Below, piece after piece: positions 1-7,182 of a stretch of 49,301 bases of DNA. How positions within the stretch are numbered: the stretch's first letter is position 1; each line of letters starts with the position of its first letter. A model generated the notes under the pieces. It did not search any database and was not told the DNA's origin. It saw only the letters and a program-made list of their open reading frames with translations. A program made the position numbers and the translations under genes. Origin of the DNA: Myxococcota bacterium (GTDB taxonomy: Bacteria > Myxococcota_C > UBA6777); the NCBI GenBank assembly GCA_023150835.1, contig JAKLKB010000051.1, positions 1 through 49,301 of the forward strand. The letters are read 5' to 3'.

Positions 1-15
1 AAAGCAAACAGTTTC

Positions 16-146
16 TACGAGTTCCGTCCGTGAAGTACGTGAAAAAGTAGGGGCAGACAGGTGTGGCTGCCCAATCACAGGGCGTTTACAACAAATCGCA
101 TCGACACTTTTGGATACGCTTTTGACGGATATTGTAGGAAGGATGA
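16..146. repeat. Family A fold-back repeat, diverged copy 1
   Basis: This is a diverged copy of the dispersed repeat seen best at 6523-6640. It keeps the core in which GGGGCAG is answered by CTGCCC, followed by a segment ending near GACGGATATTGTA. Together with the next copy it fills the first 267 bases, where no gene is seen. Confidence 0.55.
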
Positions 147-149
147 TCG

Positions 150-260
150 CAAACGAATGGCATGAGTGGGTCCAAGTGCCCCCTGTGGCTGCCTAAACAC
201 AGGGCGGTTCGCGAACCGCCCCTACATGATGCGATCACACATCTCGTGGATATCGTATCA
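150..260. repeat. Family A fold-back repeat, copy 2, with perfect palindrome
   Basis: The right end (233-260) matches the terminal repeat of the family, ending GGATATCGTATCA. The centre carries a perfect 20-bp palindrome at 202-221 (GGGCGGTTCGCGAACCGCCC). The same palindrome occurs at 47609-47628 inside another small element. The copy lies just downstream of the thiF-like stop codon and could serve as a hairpin at the end of the thi operon transcript. Confidence 0.65.
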
Positions 261-267
261 CTCGGCA

Positions 268-1494
268 TCAAATGTTTTCGGATGAGTGGGTGTGATGGCG
301 CAGCCAAGCCTCATAGCCGCCGCGCAAGATCCAGAGGTCGGCTTGGATGTGAGGCCGGATGCGGTGATAGGCGTCGATGGCGCGTTGTCCGCGCTGGCAG
401 TAGAGGACGATCTGCGGTAGGTCGCGCAACAACGGAAGATGCAAAGGCAGATCGTGTTGGAGTTGTGCGAGCGGAAGATGTAGGGCGGAAGGAAGATGCC
501 CTGCGTGGAATTCAGGTTCTGTTCGGACATCGATATAGCGAGAGCGTTCGGACATGGCGGAGAGTTCGGAGAGTTCGCACCAAGGCAGATCGCGATCTGT
601 CGGCGAAGCGTCGGGGGGAAATAGTGTGGTGGCGAGGCACGCGAAAGATTCTTCGTGGAGGGCGGTGTAGGTGGGGTGATCACCACAGATCGGGCACTCG
701 GGATCACGGGGGAGTTGAAGGCGTTGGAAGCGCATCTCAAGGAGATCGATTTGGAAGAAGGAACCCGAAGCAGAAGGCCCGAGATCGAGCAAGTAGCGTA
801 GGGCTTCGTGGGCTTGGAGTGTTCCAAAAAGTCCGGGGACTGTCCCCAAGACGCCTGCTTCTGCGCAGGTTGGGATCTTCGATGGATCGGGCATCTCTGG
901 AAAAAGGCAGCGATAGCATGGGCCGCCTTGTGTTGCGTACAACGCGAGCATCCCGCGAAATCCGCGCACACTTGCGCCGATGTATGGGGTCTTGGTGAGA
1001 ACACAAGCATCGTTGACGAGGTATTTGGTGACGAAGTTGTCCGATCCTTCGAGGATTAGGTCATAGGAACCGATGAGCATCAATGCGTTCGAAAGGTCCA
1101 ATCGTTCGTTGTAATGCGTGAGATGGATCTGCGGATTCAGGGCTTGGAGGCGTTGGTGGGCTTGCTCGGCTTTGGGGCTTCCGCAGGCTTGTGTGTCATA
1201 AAGGATCTGGCGTTGGAGGTTGGTGAGGTCTACTTGATCTGGATCGATGATGCCGATGTGTCCGATGCCTGCGGCTGCGAGATACAACAACGCAGGTGAG
1301 CCAAGACCTCCTGCGCCGACTACCAAAAGGCGCGCTTGTTTGAGGCGTCGTTGTCCTTCGGGTCCGATCTCAGGGAGGATGAGCTGTCGCGCATAACGAA
1401 GCTGCTCTGCCGAAGACAGCGCAGGTGTAGATTCATCCGAAATGACGGATTGATGGGGAGAATGGGATGGATGCGATGGTGTGGGTGTTTTCAC
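268..1494 (-). CDS. thiF: ThiF/MoeB-type adenylyltransferase fused to a rhodanese domain
   Basis: This E1-like enzyme should adenylate the C-terminal Gly-Gly of ThiS and help load it with sulfur for thiazole synthesis. From the GTG start at 1494 it has 408 residues. The first two thirds are a ThiF/MoeB domain with nucleotide motif VVGAGGLGSP, the DxxDxxNLQRQ stretch and two Cys pairs for zinc (CYRC and CPIC). The last ~110 residues are a rhodanese domain with YIDVRTEPEFHAGHLP and a probable persulfide cysteine in YCQRGQRA. GTG 1494 was chosen because GAGG lies five bases upstream. An in-frame ATG at 1554 lies in a 29-bp repeat and has a badly spaced SD. It is the last gene of the thi operon. 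MoeB/MoeZ-like proteins of this architecture can also serve molybdopterin or thiocarboxylate cysteine synthesis, but the context favours ThiS. Confidence 0.9.
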   Translation of the reverse strand: MKTPTPSHPSHSPHQSVISDESTPALSSAEQLRYARQLILPEIGPEGQRRLKQARLLVVGAGGLGSPALLYLAAAGIGHIGIIDPDQVDLTNLQRQILYDTQACGSPKAEQAHQRLQALNPQIHLTHYNERLDLSNALMLIGSYDLILEGSDNFVTKYLVNDACVLTKTPYIGASVRGFRGMLALYATQGGPCYRCLFPEMPDPSKIPTCAEAGVLGTVPGLFGTLQAHEALRYLLDLGPSASGSFFQIDLLEMRFQRLQLPRDPECPICGDHPTYTALHEESFACLATTLFPPDASPTDRDLPWCELSELSAMSERSRYIDVRTEPEFHAGHLPSALHLPLAQLQHDLPLHLPLLRDLPQIVLYCQRGQRAIDAYHRIRPHIQADLWILRGGYEAWLRHHTHSSENI

Positions 1495-1495
1495 G

Positions 1496-1568
1496 TTCGC
1501 CTCGATGGGATGGGTTTGTGGGCATTCGCCTCGGTGGGATGGGTCTGTGGGCATTCGCCTCGGTACGG
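1496..1568. repeat. 29-bp tandem repeat at the thiF start
   Basis: Two full 29-bp units (1496-1524 and 1525-1553) and a partial third abut the GTG start of the thiF-like gene. On the minus strand each unit carries GAGGCGA followed by ATG or GTG, so the array duplicates a potential ribosome binding site and start region. Confidence 0.8.
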
Positions 1569-1789
1569 CGCAGTTTCCAAACCCCCGTGTTCGGGGCACT
1601 TCAAGCGACAGAGTTGTTTGTTTGAAAAACCCTGTTTGTTTCGCCGACACGGGGTCAAGGGGGCAAAGCTCCCTTGTGGGGTTTGGGGCAACGCCCCACA
1701 AAGACAAGCTCAAGCCCCACAAAGACAAGCTCAAGCCCCACAAAGACAAGCTCAAGCCCCACAAAGACAAGCCGAACAAACCGTTGCTA
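1562..1789. mobile_element. Family B repeat, expanded copy inside the thi operon
   Basis: The sequence from 1570 to 1700 matches the family B core seen at 46505-46671: CCCCCGTGTTCG, CTTCAAGCGACAGAG, TTTGAAAAACC, ACACGGGGTCAAGGGGGCAAAGCTCCCTTGTGGGG in blocks. The right part is enlarged by four 21-bp tandem units (1693-1776, about gccccacaaagacaagctcaa). The left end resembles the family terminal repeat only loosely. The right end overlaps the thiE stop codon, so insertion may have set the C terminus of ThiE. The copy separates thiE from thiF by about 290 bp in an otherwise tightly packed operon. Confidence 0.6.
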
Positions 1790-2422
1790 TCCGACGAATT
1801 CTGAGGCGATCGATCGATCGCGAAACAGCCGAAGCCAGCGTTGAACCCGATCATCGGGGGAGGGAGACTGGAGGACATCCGAGACAACAGCGATGGAATC
1901 GGCTCCTGCGCGCAAGACGTCGGGGGCGCGTTCCAAAGTGATCCCGCCGATGGCAACGAGCGGACAAGGGATCTGCTGTTTCCAGAGGCCGATGCGTTCG
2001 AGTCCTTGGGGAAGCCAGCGCATTTTTTTGAGGGTGGTTTCGTACACAGGGCCAAGCGCGAGATAGTCGGGTTGTGCAGCGAGAGCGGTGTCTAATTCTT
2101 CGGGGCTATGGGTGCTGATGCCGAGTTGGAGGTTGGCGTTGCGGATAGCTGAGAGGTCGGCTTGGGCGAGATCTTCTTGACCGAGGTGCAGCCATGTTGC
2201 GCCAAAGTCGATCGCATCTTGCCAATAATCGTTGATGATCATCTGGGCGTTGTATTGGTGGCCTAGCGTGATGGCGGCTTTGATCTGGCGTTGGCGCTCG
2301 GGAGGCTCGCATCCTTTGAGTCGCAGTTGGATCGTGCGCACCCCAAGCAAGAGCAAACGCTCGATCCATCGGAGATCATCGACGATCGGGTAAAATCCAT
2401 AGATGCCTTGGGTCTTCAACAT
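1787..2422 (-). CDS. thiE: Thiamine-phosphate synthase
   Basis: ThiE joins hydroxymethylpyrimidine diphosphate with thiazole phosphate to make thiamine phosphate. ATG 2422, with GGAG seven bases upstream, gives 211 residues, the normal family length. The open frame continues upstream to 2704, but that part is only the antisense-like frame over thiG. Visible family features are QLRLKG near the N terminus, INDYWQDAIDFGATWLHLGQEDL (the pyrimidine/diphosphate region), LGISTHS, YLALGPVYETTLKK and VAIGGITLERAPDVLRAGADSIAVVS. The frame ends at TAG 1787, which overlaps the end of a family B repeat, so the last few residues may not be ancestral. Confidence 0.92.
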   Translation of the reverse strand: MLKTQGIYGFYPIVDDLRWIERLLLLGVRTIQLRLKGCEPPERQRQIKAAITLGHQYNAQMIINDYWQDAIDFGATWLHLGQEDLAQADLSAIRNANLQLGISTHSPEELDTALAAQPDYLALGPVYETTLKKMRWLPQGLERIGLWKQQIPCPLVAIGGITLERAPDVLRAGADSIAVVSDVLQSPSPDDRVQRWLRLFRDRSIASEFVG

Positions 2423-2495
2423 ACAGAGACTCCGTCGTATTTCGGCTAATGACCGAGAACTTCGCTTCCTTGGTTGCGCAGCGAAGGGAGCGGGT

Positions 2496-3287
2496 TTAGG
2501 AGTGATGCCAAAACGGGGTTCCTGTGACGGGTGTGCTGGGTGTGGCGGTCTCTTGGGTGGGCATCGGGCCGGCAAGATAAGCGAGCCGCCCCGCTTCGAT
2601 GGCGAGCGCAAAGGCGCGTGCCATGACGACAGGGTCGATAGCGCGTGCCACAGCGGTGTTGAGCAAGACGGCGTCGTAGCCCATCTCAAGGGCTTGTGTG
2701 GCATGAGAAGGTTTGCCGATACCAGCGTCCACGATCAAGCGGGTGTTGGGATAACGAGCGCGCAAAGTTTTGAGCGCAAAGGGATTGTTGAGTCCTTGGC
2801 CCGAGCCGATCGGTGCGCCCCAAGGCATCAGGACTTTGCATCCTGCTTGGAGTAGGCGCTCCGCAACGACGATATCCTCGGTGGTATAGGGAAAGACCTC
2901 AAAGCCGCGTTGGTTGAGTTCTTCGGCGGCTTCGACAAGCAAGAAGGGATGGGGTTGAAGTGTGTAATCATCGCCGATCACTTCAAGCTTGATCCAAGAA
3001 GTTTCAAAGATCTCACGCGCCATCTCGGCGGTCGTCAGGGCTTCTTTGACGGTCTTGCACCCTGCGGTGTTTGGGAGGATATGCACCCCGAGGGTTTTGA
3101 GGGCGGACCAAAAGCGCTCGCCCGCCCGCTCGGTGGAAGATTCGCGGCGCAAAGAAACGGTGACGACCTCTGCACCAGAGCTTTCGATGGCTTGGCGAAG
3201 GGTTTCAAGTGAAGGATAGCGGGCTGTCCCTAAAAAAAGCCGAGAATGCAAGGTCTTTCCGCCGATCTCCCAAGTTTGTCTTGTCAT
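2496..3287 (-). CDS. thiG: Thiazole synthase
   Basis: ThiG condenses deoxyxylulose phosphate, dehydroglycine (from ThiO) and ThiS thiocarboxylate into thiazole phosphate. The start at ATG 3287 (263 residues) puts the family N terminus [19 protein letters not shown] in the usual place. An upstream ATG at 3329 would add 14 residues. The Schiff-base lysine lies in [11 protein letters not shown]. Phosphate-binding loops are seen as [24 protein letters not shown] and [10 protein letters not shown]. It lies between thiS and thiE with only short gaps, consistent with co-transcription. Confidence 0.94.
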   Translation of the reverse strand: MTRQTWEIGGKTLHSRLFLGTARYPSLETLRQAIESSGAEVVTVSLRRESSTERAGERFWSALKTLGVHILPNTAGCKTVKEALTTAEMAREIFETSWIKLEVIGDDYTLQPHPFLLVEAAEELNQRGFEVFPYTTEDIVVAERLLQAGCKVLMPWGAPIGSGQGLNNPFALKTLRARYPNTRLIVDAGIGKPSHATQALEMGYDAVLLNTAVARAIDPVVMARAFALAIEAGRLAYLAGPMPTQETATPSTPVTGTPFWHHS

Positions 3288-3335
3288 GGACGGGCAGTGC
3301 TCCTTTCGGATGGAGGGGTTCGTTTGCATTGATCT

Positions 3336-3536
3336 TTAGCCGCCTTGCATGGGAGAGACGATCTCCAAGCGGTCACCTTCGCACAAGAAAGTTTCGGCGT
3401 AGAGGCGTCGTGGAACGAAGGTTTCGTTTCGGGCGACAGCGACGGGCAGACCTTCGTATCCCCATCTTTTGAGCGCCTCAGCAAGCGAAAGATTCGGCTC
3501 GATCTCTTTGTTTTCTCCGTTGACTTCAAGGGTCAT
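3336..3536 (-). CDS. thiS: Sulfur carrier protein ThiS
   Basis: This 66-residue ubiquitin-like protein ends in the required Gly-Gly (SPMQGG). ATG 3536 is used, with AAGG seven bases upstream; the longer frame overlaps thiO and lacks ThiS similarity. The N-terminal strand (TLEVNGENKEI) and the central LSLAEALKRWGYEGLPVAVARN are typical. It carries sulfur as a C-terminal thiocarboxylate to ThiG. Its start lies upstream of the thiO stop at 3590, so thiO and thiS are adjacent and do not overlap (53 bases between them). Confidence 0.93.
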   Translation of the reverse strand: MTLEVNGENKEIEPNLSLAEALKRWGYEGLPVAVARNETFVPRRLYAETFLCEGDRLEIVSPMQGG

Positions 3537-3589
3537 GGTTGCGCCTTTTTTGTGTGAAGGGGATGGGCTTGGTGGGTAGGTTCGATGGA

Positions 3590-4675
3590 TCAGGCGGATG
3601 CTTGGGGGCGATGCAGTCGATGAGCGTCTTCGGGCCATGTTTGGTGCTGGACGAAGTGCGTGGCGGTTTTGGCGAGGTAAGGTGCGAGCAGATAACCGTG
3701 TCGCGTGAGTCCGTTGAGGTGGAGTGTGTGGCCTTGTTGTCGGATCGCGGGGAGGTGTTCGGGGAGGGTGGGTCGGAGATGAACGCGGGTTTCGATGATC
3801 TCGGCTTCTGCGAAGGCGGGATGGAGAGAGTACGCTGCGGAGAGCATCTCAAGTGCCGACTTGACGGTGGTTTTGCGCATCGACTCACTTTCTACGGCGG
3901 TGGCTCCGATAAAGAAATGGTGGTCGGGGCGGGGGACGATGTACAACGGATAACGCGGGTGAACCATGCGGATGGGACGGCGAAGTTGGACATCAGGAGC
4001 GCGCAACAGCATCACTTCACCGCGCACACCTCGGATGTGTGGGAAGATATCGCGGGCAGCCAGTCCTCGGCAATCAAGCACCCATTCAAATTCTTGCCAT
4101 TCTGCGTGGACGCGGAGTTTGCCGTCTTGGATCTCTTCGACGGGGGTTTGAAACCGCAAGATCGCGCCTTCGCTGCGGAGAGTTTGGACGAGAGCGGGCA
4201 GCAACATACGCGGATCGACTTCACCTTCAGGAGAAAAGAACAGCCCTTCGGCAAAGCGGCCTTCGAGTTCGGGTTCGAGATCGCGCAAGGTTTGGCGTGA
4301 AAGCACACGCATCGAATGTTCAAAGCCGAGATGCTTGACGCGCTCTGCGAGGTGTTGAAGACCTGTGCGATCTTGGTGGTGGGCGATCACAAGGGTTCCT
4401 TCAAAGCTCGAATGGACGGGGGCTTTGAGCGTCGGCAAGATCGATTGCCACACGGCAAGAGCTTGTGCGCCCCATGAGGCGGCTTCGGGTTCCGCTTCGT
4501 TGAGTTCGCAAAAGGGAGCGATCATGCCGGCGGCTACGCTGCTACAATGGTGATCGAGACGCTCATTTTCGCGCTCGAAAAGGGTGACTTGGTGGCCTGT
4601 GCGCTGCAACAAGAGGGCTTGGATTAGCCCCAATACACCGGCTCCAACGACTGCGACTTGGTTTTGTTTGGTCAT
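3590..4675 (-). CDS. thiO: Glycine oxidase ThiO
   Basis: This FAD enzyme of the DAO family oxidises glycine to dehydroglycine for thiazole synthesis. It has 361 residues. The N-terminal Rossmann motif is VAVVGAGVLGLIQALLLQRTG, followed by LFERE. The ThiO-type SSVAAGMIAPFCE motif follows at about residues 45-57. Near the C terminus are LRPTLPEHLP and LNGLTRHGYLLAP, which line the FAD in this family. It is the first gene of the operon, 68 bases downstream of a good promoter. Use of ThiO, not radical SAM ThiH, points to an oxygen-using thiazole pathway. Confidence 0.93.
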   Translation of the reverse strand: MTKQNQVAVVGAGVLGLIQALLLQRTGHQVTLFERENERLDHHCSSVAAGMIAPFCELNEAEPEAASWGAQALAVWQSILPTLKAPVHSSFEGTLVIAHHQDRTGLQHLAERVKHLGFEHSMRVLSRQTLRDLEPELEGRFAEGLFFSPEGEVDPRMLLPALVQTLRSEGAILRFQTPVEEIQDGKLRVHAEWQEFEWVLDCRGLAARDIFPHIRGVRGEVMLLRAPDVQLRRPIRMVHPRYPLYIVPRPDHHFFIGATAVESESMRKTTVKSALEMLSAAYSLHPAFAEAEIIETRVHLRPTLPEHLPAIRQQGHTLHLNGLTRHGYLLAPYLAKTATHFVQHQTWPEDAHRLHRPQASA

Positions 4676-4742
4676 CCCAAACCCCTGTAATTTTGGAGGG
4701 TAGATGAGGCGGGGCGCAATGCTCCCGTCTGTGGGGTGGTTA

Positions 4743-4772
4743 GGTATAGTGAGAAGGTAGGGGAGGTGTCAA
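4743..4772 (-). promoter_or_regulatory. Sigma-70-like promoter of the thi operon
   Basis: On the minus strand TTGACA (4772-4767) and TATACC (4748-4743) are separated by 18 bases, about 68 bases before the thiO start. The leader is too short for a TPP riboswitch and no THI-box sequence is seen in it. Confidence 0.6.
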
Positions 4773-4823
4773 GAGGATCTCGGCTTGTCCGAGTATGTGT
4801 GTGGAAATGCGCTGCAAAGGGGA

Positions 4824-4943
4824 TGGTACGATGTCCGAGAGATGTGTACACAAAGGCGTCGTGCGTAAACGCCCGATTCTTGGGCAGCTACGGGGGGCTG
4901 CCTCTACACTTTTACGATCACGCAACGGGCGGATCTTGTATGA
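4824..4943. repeat. Family A fold-back repeat, copy 3 (inverted)
   Basis: This 120-bp copy is in reverse orientation to those at 6523-6755. It begins GGTACGATGTCCG and ends GGGCGGATCTTGTATGA, matching both terminal repeats of the family. It occupies the gap between the thi promoter and the Cys-rich lipoprotein gene. Confidence 0.75.
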
Positions 4944-4981
4944 CAGGCCATCGGCTCGCGAAGCGCATGAGCAGTTTGTTG

Positions 4982-5062
4982 CGAAGGCTCGGGTTGCAAA
5001 GGCGGCTACGAAGGCTCGGGTTGCAAAGGCGGCTACGAAGGCTCGGGTTGCAAAGGCGGCTA
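4982..5062. repeat. 27-bp minisatellite overlapping a gene end
   Basis: Three near-identical 27-bp units (4982-5008, 5009-5035, 5036-5062; cgaaggctcgggttgcaaaggcggcta). The third ends exactly on the stop codon of the Cys-rich lipoprotein gene. Because the unit length is a multiple of three, expansion could alter the C terminus if the stop were lost. Confidence 0.85.
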
Positions 5063-5551
5063 CAGACAATTGGCTCCAGTGCAAGTTTTTTCGCAGGATT
5101 TGTTGGTGGCTTTGCAGACTTGGGTACATCCGCCGCCTGAGCAGTTCATCTTGCAAGTGGCGGTGTCTTCGCAGCGTTGCTCGCACTTTCCGCCCGAACA
5201 GTCGAAATTGCAGTCCGAAGAGCCTGCGCAGATCATCTGACATCCGCCACCTTCGCAGGTTGCGTTGCAAGCGCCAGACTTGGAGCAAGAGGGGCATTTG
5301 CCTGTGATGCAGGTTGGTGTGCAAGAATGAGCCGAGCAAACGTTCGATGGATCGGGTTCGGTGGTGATATCGGGGATGATTTGTTCTTGCGAAGCGTCAG
5401 CTTGCGTGTTGTTTTCGCTGTTGGTGGGGGGGGTGCATCCAACAGGCATCCAAAGAACCAGCCCCAAAAAGGCGACAAAGAAAACGGAAAGCACGCTGTA
5501 TCGGGCGTATGGGCGAGAAGAAAAAGAGAGCGTGTTCAAGGCGACCTCCAT
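5060..5551 (-). CDS. Small cysteine-rich lipoprotein
   Basis: The product of 163 residues starts at ATG 5551. A hydrophobic stretch (about residues 19-38) ends in a lipobox-like MPVGC, followed by an acidic linker rich in Asn, Gln, Thr and Asp. The last ~95 residues hold about 20 cysteines in short repeats such as CEGGGC, CSGGKC and CTGANC, spaced every 4-8 residues. This suggests a disulfide-stabilised extracytoplasmic domain displayed on the outer membrane. No known family was recognised with confidence. The open frame runs upstream to 6070, but that part has no signal or motif. A 27-bp minisatellite touches its stop codon. Confidence 0.75.
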   Translation of the reverse strand: MEVALNTLSFSSRPYARYSVLSVFFVAFLGLVLWMPVGCTPPTNSENNTQADASQEQIIPDITTEPDPSNVCSAHSCTPTCITGKCPSCSKSGACNATCEGGGCQMICAGSSDCNFDCSGGKCEQRCEDTATCKMNCSGGGCTQVCKATNKSCEKTCTGANCL

Positions 5552-5874
5552 CGTGTCGGTGTGTGGGTGGATATCAAGGCGATTTCTTGTTTGGGGATTC
5601 TGTCTGCGATCATCGTGGTGGATAAGGGGCGAAGCCTTCCACTTCGTCTTCGTGGATTCTTCCGCCTCCCATGTGTTGTGAGGCGGTGCTGCGGTGCAAA
5701 AAACCATTTGGGAACAAAGATGCGGGGTAGGCGAAGGGTAGGCGCGGGGAGCCTTTTTTGTCAAGAGGCTTTGTGGGAGGAGGAGGTCGCTTGCGCGTTG
5801 GTGGGTTGTTCGGCGGGTGGGGGTGGTTTTGCGAGCAGACAGGTGGGCGAAGCTGAGCGTCTGAGCGGAAGGGT
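5552..5874. other. Intergenic region without a recognised gene
   Basis: About 320 bases between two minus-strand genes. It is purine-rich on the plus strand, and no convincing frame, RNA or repeat was found. It should hold the promoter of the Cys-rich lipoprotein gene. Confidence 0.5.
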
Positions 5875-6315
5875 TTACAAAGAGCTGGGGGTGGTTTGGT
5901 GGAGCCATTTTTGGGAGAGATGGGCTTCGTTGTACTCTTGCTCTTGGAGAGTGTCCAACGCGGCCCTGCCGCGATGGAGAGAGAACCAGACAGCCAAGCG
6001 AAACGCAACAAGAAACCAACTCAACGTCAACAAAGCCAAACCGAGAAGAGCGATCTGGATGTAGATACACAAGCTAAAAAGCGTTTTTTGCGTTGAGTTT
6101 TTTTGCACCGTGAAGAGAAACAACGCAAAGAGAAAGGCCGAGCTTGTGATGGGGAAAAGAGCTTCTTGGATCTTGAGAGTGTTGGTGTATAGGGAGGCAC
6201 CGTAGAATAGGCCGATAAGGAGGTGCAGCCAAGCCAATGCCCGAAGATCGCGTAAGGCGGTGTTGAAGTGTTTTTGTGCAGTTTCGAGGGGGATTTGGGT
6301 TTGGAGCGATTTCAT
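5875..6315 (-). CDS. Small membrane protein of unknown function
   Basis: Starting at ATG 6315, with AGGAG six bases upstream, this gives 146 residues. A soluble N-terminal helix (about 1-30) is followed by three hydrophobic segments at roughly 35-55, 62-80 and 88-110 (LAWLHLLIGLFYGASLYT, SSAFLFALFLFTV, IALLGLALLTLSWFLV). The tail is polar. The longer frame upstream crosses a family A repeat and is not used. No family was recognised. Confidence 0.65.
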   Translation of the reverse strand: MKSLQTQIPLETAQKHFNTALRDLRALAWLHLLIGLFYGASLYTNTLKIQEALFPITSSAFLFALFLFTVQKNSTQKTLFSLCIYIQIALLGLALLTLSWFLVAFRLAVWFSLHRGRAALDTLQEQEYNEAHLSQKWLHQTTPSSL

Positions 6316-6522
6316 CGACATCTCCTGCTTTTTGGGGGTGAGTGTTGCCGCTGTTTTGTTGCGAGCGGTTGGCGAGGAGAACAAGAAGCGTGCTTCTTTT
6401 TCGAGATCTTGTATGTAGTTGATCACAAAGGGATATGCTGTTGTGTGCCATCTTGTGAACAGGGAGAGGTGTCCAGAAGACGGACGATCCATGAGGAAGC
6501 AGTTGTTTGGGAAGTGGACGCG

Positions 6523-6640
6523 TGATACGCAATCCGCCCGTTGTGTGATCGCAAAACGTAGGGGCAGCCCCCTGTGTCTGCCCAATCATCGGGCATCTAC
6601 GCACGATCCTTCGATCACACATCTTGCGGATATCGTATGA
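6523..6640. repeat. Family A fold-back repeat, copy 4 (reference copy)
   Basis: This 118-bp element has terminal inverted repeats of 28 bp. The left end TGATACGCAATCCGCC... and the reverse complement of the right end match at 22 of 28 positions. The inside is a second hairpin around GGGGCAGCC and GTCTGCCC. The whole unit can fold as one long hairpin, which suits a non-autonomous mobile element or REP-like repeat. It carries no coding capacity. Confidence 0.85.
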
Positions 6641-6755
6641 TACGCAATCCGCCCGTTGTGTGATCGCAAAGCGTAGGGGCAGACCCCTGTGTCTGTCCAA
6701 TCATCGGGCGTCTACGTACTCTCCTTTGTGTACACATCGCTCGGATATCGTACGA
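6638..6755. repeat. Family A fold-back repeat, copy 5, in tandem with copy 4
   Basis: It is again 118 bp, in the same orientation as copy 4, and shares the bases TGA (6638-6640) with it. The right end reads GGATATCGTACGA. Two head-to-tail copies that overlap by three bases suggest insertion into, or recombination at, the end of a pre-existing copy. Confidence 0.85.
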
Positions 6756-6797
6756 GACTCCACGAAGGAGGCGGCGGGAAAGGATACAGGAGGGGGA

Positions 6798-7182
6798 TTA
6801 GCGGGTGCAGCCTGTTTGGAAGTTCGATTTGGAGCCGACTTCGCCATCGCGGCCACCGACGGGTTTGTTGGCAAAGATATCGCGGATCTTGATGCAGCGT
6901 TTGCCGGTGGGGTCGTCGACGAGGAAGCCTCGGAAGGTGACGGGGAACTCTTCGGTGCCGGTCCATCGGCCTTCATCGGAGTTTGTGCCGATGGTGTATT
7001 TGTAGTTGAGCTTGTAGCCTTTGGGTAGTCCGAGCGTGAAGGTATAGATGTTGGGGTTCGATGGATCGGGGGTCATGCGGATCTTGTTGGGAACCCAAAC
7101 AGGCTTGCCTTGGGCATCGACGCCGACCATGCCGAGTTTACGGTGGTTTCCGACGATGTAGGCATCGGCGGGACTTGTTTTT
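6798..7182 (-). pseudogene. Out-of-frame C-terminal part of the GH57 lipoprotein
   Basis: This stretch continues the reading of the GH57 gene in the +1 frame and ends at TAA 6798. It encodes the second half of a starch-binding-like (CBM20-type) domain: GNHRKLGMVGVDAQGK, KIRMTPDPSNPNIYTFTLGL, then KLNYKYTIGTNSDEGRWTGTEEFPV. A clearly related segment (YKYTYGLYSDVWGGTEEFPG) occurs in the 523-residue lipoprotein upstream, so this frame is genuine coding sequence. Removing one base from the five-A run on the minus strand (7178-7182) joins the frames. It could be a sequencing error, a true mutation or slippage. Confidence 0.7.

Noticed and set aside
1495-2055. Long N-terminal extension of the ThiF-like frame
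   Set aside because: The extension crosses a repeat and the end of thiE, and has no similarity to the family. A GTG with a good SD at 1494 explains the start.
4676-4772. TPP riboswitch upstream of thiO
   Set aside because: The leader is short and lacks the conserved CTGAGA and ACCTGATC-type elements.
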